Source: Bacteroidales bacterium UBA2198 | GTDB lineage: Bacteria > Bacteroidota > Bacteroidia > Bacteroidales > VadinHA17 | Length of the DNA stretch: 10,720 nucleotides | Reading direction: 5' to 3' | NCBI GenBank assembly: GCA_002328625.1 | Contig: DCVC01000026.1 | Coordinates: 1 to 10,720 of the forward strand | Shown: positions 7,801-10,720 of the stretch, in pieces | How positions within the stretch are numbered: the stretch's first letter is position 1 | Layout: each line of letters begins with the position of its first letter | The notes under the pieces: model-generated | Told to the model about the DNA's origin: nothing | Database searches by the model: none | What the model saw: only the letters and a program-made list of their open reading frames with translations | Position numbers and translations under genes: made by a program

Positions 7801-8847
7801 TTAATCTTTTGTTCCAAAAACCAAGGAAATCCCGGGATTCTCTACCAAGTTAGTGCGTCTCACTTTGGAAAAACCACTGGCTCTTAGCCAAGTTACGACA
7901 TCGCTATATGAATAGACTCGCGCATCTAGTAAGTGAAAGAAGGTCAGTCCAAAAATCTGAATTATGGCTTGAACGGCTGAACCACCTTTTGCGTCCGCGA
8001 GTTGGTCTCCTATTACCACAGACCCTCCCGATTTAAATGCTTTTGATACTTTCTGAAGTAAGTCAATATTTTGCTCAGGCGATAAACCGTGTATAATGTT
8101 GAACAAAAAGGCAATGTCATAGCCACTTCCCAGGTCATCTGTCATAAAATTGCCTTCTTGAGTGACAATCCGACCGCCTAACTTCGCCATCTCTATGTTC
8201 GCATGCGCAGACTTTAATGCCTGCGCCCCATCAAAGATTACCGCTGATAATTCTGGATAACGGTGACACAATGCAATGCTATACAATCCGTGACCACCCC
8301 CTATGTCTATAAGTTGGCATGCTGTGCCTGGAATTTTTATTTTGCGAGTAATTTCCTCTATACCCAGTCGAGCTGCCGATACCAACCAATCCTGAAACAC
8401 TTGCGATTCTTCAGGATGTTTTTCGGTATAGTTATAATAATTTGAGGTTGGTTTTCCATTTCTAATCGTTTCTTCCAAATCCTGAAAATGCTCAAAGAGG
8501 ACTCTGCCCCAATAATCGAAGGCAACAGCTATACTCCGTGGTGAACTATTTAGCATCCACTTTGTAGTCATTGATGTATTGCTATAGTGTGCATTGTGTT
8601 GCTGAATATAGCCCAAAGCCTCTAGGTTATTCAAAAGTATTTGCGTTCCACGTGGGCTTGCATTGATCTGTTGCGCGAGATCTTCCAGAGTTAGCGGGTT
8701 ACTTCTAAGAGCTTCAAATACATTTAGTCTAAGTGCAGCCTGAACAATCCGAAAACCAAGCGCACTGAAAACGTCTAACAGTGGCGCTGGAACTTTATTG
8801 AGGGTGAAAAGAGCCAGATGCTCTAAAGTGTTTGTCGAAATAGGCAT
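7801..8847 (-). CDS. SAM-dependent O-methyltransferase, COMT/acetylserotonin type
   Basis: Transfers a methyl group from S-adenosylmethionine to an unknown small molecule, probably a hydroxyl. An N-terminal winged-helix dimerisation region (about 25-95, including LTLEDLAQQINASPRGTQILL) precedes a Rossmann-fold domain. The SAM-binding motif I is DIGGGHG (181-187), an acidic strand end (IFDG, about 211-214) follows, and H253 in FNIIHGLSPEQ sits where this family places its catalytic base. The length of 348 residues is normal for the family. The start is ATG 8847, without a Shine-Dalgarno site. It lies 19 nt downstream of the membrane-protein gene and is probably translated from the same transcript. 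Such enzymes usually tailor natural products, quinones or pigments; no biosynthetic partner is visible here. Base composition is a few points more GC-rich than the helicase, hinting at a different source. Confidence 0.88.
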   Translation of the reverse strand: MPISTNTLEHLALFTLNKVPAPLLDVFSALGFRIVQAALRLNVFEALRSNPLTLEDLAQQINASPRGTQILLNNLEALGYIQQHNAHYSNTSMTTKWMLNSSPRSIAVAFDYWGRVLFEHFQDLEETIRNGKPTSNYYNYTEKHPEESQVFQDWLVSAARLGIEEITRKIKIPGTACQLIDIGGGHGLYSIALCHRYPELSAVIFDGAQALKSAHANIEMAKLGGRIVTQEGNFMTDDLGSGYDIAFLFNIIHGLSPEQNIDLLQKVSKAFKSGGSVVIGDQLADAKGGSAVQAIIQIFGLTFFHLLDARVYSYSDVVTWLRASGFSKVRRTNLVENPGISLVFGTKD

Positions 8848-8857
8848 AGTTGTATCA

Positions 8858-8872
8858 ATTTAATGTTTAACT
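8858..8872. repeat. 15-bp element, inverted partner of 9561-9575
   Basis: ATTTAATGTTTAACT matches the reverse complement of 9561-9575 at 14 of 15 positions. This copy spans the stop codon of the membrane gene and the 19-nt gap before the methyltransferase, so the pair brackets the membrane gene in inverted orientation. Both copies are AT-rich, so chance is possible. Confidence 0.3.
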
Positions 8873-9535
8873 TGTTTTTATTTGGGGGTAATCTTTAGAT
8901 TTCGATGAATGGACTACCTTGGCCTTACTCAAACAAAGTGCATAACCCAACCATGACCAAGCGATGCCAAATACTACTCCGCCAATAGAGGTAAGGATAA
9001 AGAGTTGAGGAACTATTCTACCCAGACTAAACATCACTACTCCGATGGTTAGCAACCATCCTGCTGACTGAGGCAACACACTCTCGACAATAACTGCGCG
9101 CCCCACCAGAATGCAACCAGGTAAGAAAAGTAGAATATAGGTGGATAGAAGTAGCCCGGCCCACATCAATTGTCCATCAGGTTTGATAAGGTCGAATAAG
9201 GCGGTCGGCGTGGTTAACTGTCTTGCTACATGTGGAGCAACAAAACCAAAGGCAAGGCTTGTTAGTACACTTGAAAGTGAGCCGATGATGGTAAAAATAA
9301 ATCCAATCCGCGTGAGCTTACTTTTTTGATCGATCAAGGTACGCTGAATACCAATCAAGCCAAATGGAATCAATAAATAGGCGAGGGCAATCAGAATTGC
9401 GGTGGGAATCCAGAAAGGGTTGAATAAAGCAAATGGATCAAAGTCGCTTGGGTGTATTAGCGATGAGGCAATCCAGAGGATACCTGCAGCAAACAATATC
9501 AATCCCCGCCAACTATAAGAAACATGACTTGACAT
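8867..9535 (-). CDS. Six-helix integral membrane protein, function unknown
   Basis: No family was recognised with confidence. Six hydrophobic segments span roughly residues 9-29, 41-63, 76-100, 124-147, 158-175 and 176-202, with a short polar C-tail rich in Lys and Ser. There is no cleavable signal peptide, so it should be a cytoplasmic-membrane protein. Charged residues within the helices are few, and no transporter or enzyme motif is visible. It may be related to the uncharacterised DUF4386-like membrane proteins, but that is only an impression. The start ATG 9535 is supported by AAGGA 9 bases upstream. It is the first gene of a probable two-gene operon with the O-methyltransferase 19 nt downstream. 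GC reaches about 50-57% in parts of the gene, above the helicase. Confidence 0.8.
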   Translation of the reverse strand: MSSHVSYSWRGLILFAAGILWIASSLIHPSDFDPFALFNPFWIPTAILIALAYLLIPFGLIGIQRTLIDQKSKLTRIGFIFTIIGSLSSVLTSLAFGFVAPHVARQLTTPTALFDLIKPDGQLMWAGLLLSTYILLFLPGCILVGRAVIVESVLPQSAGWLLTIGVVMFSLGRIVPQLFILTSIGGVVFGIAWSWLGYALCLSKAKVVHSSKSKDYPQIKTS

Positions 9536-9544
9536 TTTGACTCG

Positions 9545-9549
9545 TCCTT
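9545..9549 (-). promoter_or_regulatory. Shine-Dalgarno site of the membrane-protein gene
   Basis: AAGGA on the minus strand sits 9 bases before ATG 9535 and fixes this start. It is the only clear ribosome-binding site among the complete genes of the window, in contrast to the helicase, CoiA-like and methyltransferase starts. Confidence 0.65.
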
Positions 9550-9560
9550 AAAAATCTTAC

Positions 9561-9575
9561 AGTTTAACATTAAAT
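9561..9575 (-). promoter_or_regulatory. Palindromic leader element of the membrane/methyltransferase operon
   Basis: AGTTTAACATTAAAT contains the inverted repeat TTTAA-CA-TTAAA and lies 25-39 bases upstream of the membrane-gene ATG, where promoter or operator DNA is expected. A 14-of-15 inverted copy is at 8858-8872. It is a plausible regulator-binding site, but no regulator gene is in the window. Confidence 0.3.
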
Positions 9576-10268
9576 TTCTGATTTTAATTTACACATTTTT
9601 TCCCCTAATATGCAGCCTTCCTTCTTTTGTAAACTTGCACACAACACTCTTATAGATATATGTTTTGTCTTTATATCATTATATCAGAAACTTGCCAATT
9701 GATGAATTAAATGCCACATAATATTATTATTCAACCCTAGTCTGTTCACTGATATGGCGCAATGTTCCAAAACAACATAACACATATTGTTCCACTTTGT
9801 CCAACCCTTCAAATCTCTATGTAATCTCAGAACAGTTGCATCAAAATTAAACAATAATATCCAAGGTAATCTGTTGAAAACGAGAGAAGTTTTGAACAGG
9901 ATAGATACCCCTTCGGCTTTGTGAAATGGATTTGAGGTCGATTAATTACTTCCGATTTAAATTAGTTTCGCTCGATGGGAAATTTCCTGATATTCAACCG
10001 CAATTACATACAGTCTGGAGGTAAGTCCCGTTGGCGAAAGTTTTATCTCTGAATTATTTACAGCTTAACTGATTAAAACGGTCTTTTCTTCAATACCCAC
10101 ACCAGTTCCGGTCAATATAACAGCGGTGGTTGACATAGTCGCCAGCGTATATTAAACTATTACCGGAACCAGCAGCGGTATTGCCCTTTTTGGCATTGGT
10201 AGTATGTGAAATAGTTCTCACAATGTAAGACTTAAAACATGGCGTAGGAGTCAGCTATAATTTCAGTC
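9576..10268. other. Long gene-free region with inverted repeats
   Basis: About 690 bases have no convincing intact gene, tRNA, integrase or insertion-sequence end. Contents include a direct repeat of TGTTCCA (9763-9769 and 9788-9794), a perfect 10-nt palindrome GGAAATTTCC (9978-9987) and the two inverted repeats listed separately. A stretch at about 10075-10260 translates on the plus strand into protein-like sequence broken by stops. AT content is high on the left and falls towards the GC-rich gene at 10269. The operon promoter for the gene at 9535 should lie at its left end. Confidence 0.5.
10105..10169. repeat. Nested inverted repeat (possible RNA or DNA hairpin)
   Basis: GTTCCGGT (10105-10112) and ACCGGAAC (10162-10169) are perfect 8-bp complements. 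Inside them AATATA (10114-10119) and TATATT (10148-10153) also pair, with an asymmetric bulge. A competing pair GTCAA (10111-10115) and TTGAC (10130-10134) would give an alternative fold. It has no U-run and so is not a standard terminator. Confidence 0.35.
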
Positions 10269-10272
10269 TTAC
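10225..10272 (-). repeat. 8-bp inverted repeat straddling the stop codon of the right-edge gene
   Basis: GTAAGACT (10225-10232) and AGTCTTAC (10265-10272) are perfect complements with a 32-base loop. The right arm contains the TAA stop of the gene ending at 10269, and the element coincides with the step from low to high GC. It could be a weak 3'-end hairpin or the scar of an insertion boundary. The long loop and missing U-run argue against a strong intrinsic terminator. Confidence 0.35.
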
Positions 10273-10718
10273 CTGCTGAAGAACGCGTTGTGGATCAGCT
10301 CCTCATTGTGCATGAGGCTGAACCCCACCAGCCTGTCGGTCTCAGTCATGTAGATTGTGCCAGCGCCGGGGTGGTGCTCTTCGGCGGTACGCCTGGCATC
10401 ATTGAACTCGTCGATGGCTGCCAGCGCCTTGAAGTAGGCTTCGTGCATGTCTGCCTGCTCATTCTGCTCACCGGTGCGGGAGAGGGTGAATGCCGCATCC
10501 CTGAGCATCGGGAAATAATGCCGGTACGACTCCTCATTCCCGAAGAGGTCGACCGAGATCACCTTACCGTCTATGAGAACGGACAGTCCGTTGCAGCCTC
10601 CTGCGGGAATACACTCCGGGAAAGCGCGCTCAGCCTTCGCCATCCTGTGTTTCAGCAACTCTTCGTAGCTCTCCGTACTGCTCTTTACGCCTTCACATGC
10701 CAGGCTCGCGTATACATG
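10269..10718 (-). CDS. ARPP-1-like domain protein, 5' part beyond the window
   Basis: This is the C-terminal part of a protein whose reading frame stays open to the window edge (HVYASLACEGVKSS at 10718-10677). The TTG at 10658 is therefore probably internal and not the start. The visible 149 residues include CIPAGGCNGLSVLIDGKV, followed by SVDLFGN, a pattern I associate with the ARPP-1 family of proteins linked to rhodanese/phosphatase-type neighbourhoods. Catalytic residues are not known to me. No signal peptide or membrane helix is visible in this part. GC is about 58-62%, far above every other gene here, so it probably belongs to the resident chromosome while the DNA to its left is acquired. 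It ends in TAA at 10269-10271. The family call rests on memory of the motif and is moderate at best. Confidence 0.7.
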   Translation of the reverse strand, partial: HVYASLACEGVKSSTESYEELLKHRMAKAERAFPECIPAGGCNGLSVLIDGKVISVDLFGNEESYRHYFPMLRDAAFTLSRTGEQNEQADMHEAYFKALAAIDEFNDARRTAEEHHPGAGTIYMTETDRLVGFSLMHNEELIHNAFFSR

Positions 10719-10720
10719 AT

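Noticed and set aside
9650..9690. TATATC-type repeats as a phage attachment site or replication origin
   Set aside because: Low-complexity AT-rich sequence with short matches only; no iteron array, DnaA-box cluster or integrase is present.
10269..10658. Complete 129-residue gene starting at TTG 10658
   Set aside because: The frame remains open upstream to the window edge with similar protein-like sequence, so the gene is 5'-truncated by the window rather than starting at this TTG.
1..10720. CRISPR array, tRNA, rRNA or insertion sequence
   Set aside because: No regularly spaced repeats, no cloverleaf-type sequence and no transposase reading frame were found on either strand.

Overview
The window is a mosaic of mostly low-GC, accessory-looking DNA that meets a GC-rich gene at its right edge. 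Sample 60-base lines counted by hand give about 28% GC in the left non-coding end, about 40% in the helicase gene, 42-57% in the methyltransferase/membrane pair, and 58-62% in the last gene (10269-10720). The composition step, the long gene-poor gaps and the mixed gene content suggest an island edge. No integrase, transposase or tRNA is visible. The helicase architecture, the CoiA-like protein and the weak or absent Shine-Dalgarno sites would fit Bacteroidota or a related phylum such as Chlorobiota. This is an inference, and an archaeal host is not excluded.

Left part (1-7433). After about 400 bases of AT-rich non-coding DNA, a plus-strand gene for an unrecognised 274-residue protein runs to 1232. 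It converges with a minus-strand gene for a CoiA-like nuclease (1235-2188), the two stop codons being only 2 nt apart. Upstream of that gene on the same strand is the dominant feature, a 1598-residue protein (2393-7189). It fuses a DEDD-type 3'-5' exonuclease, a RecQ-type superfamily 2 helicase, and a complete UvrD-type superfamily 1 helicase with a C-terminal extension. Helicase and nuclease run the same way with a 204-nt gap and no clear terminator, so they may form one DNA-processing module. The DNA upstream of the helicase is rich in palindromes: a perfect 14-nt palindrome, a 9-bp inverted repeat and an imperfect hairpin.

Middle part (7434-9535). A 92-bp inverted repeat with two matched arm blocks (7591-7682), reminiscent of recombination-site or REP-like hairpins, separates the helicase from a second minus-strand pair: a six-helix membrane protein (8867-9535) followed 19 nt later by a COMT-type O-methyltransferase (7801-8847). 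This pair looks like a small operon of different origin. The membrane gene has a good Shine-Dalgarno site and a palindromic element in its leader.

Right part (9536-10720). A gap of about 730 bases holds several inverted repeats and a possible decayed coding remnant, but no intact gene. It ends at the 3' end of a GC-rich minus-strand gene that runs off the window and resembles ARPP-1-type proteins. The best candidate for unusual biology is the exonuclease-RecQ-UvrD fusion with its CoiA-like partner and possibly the unrecognised convergent gene. A role in defence or mobile-DNA processing is inferred, not shown.
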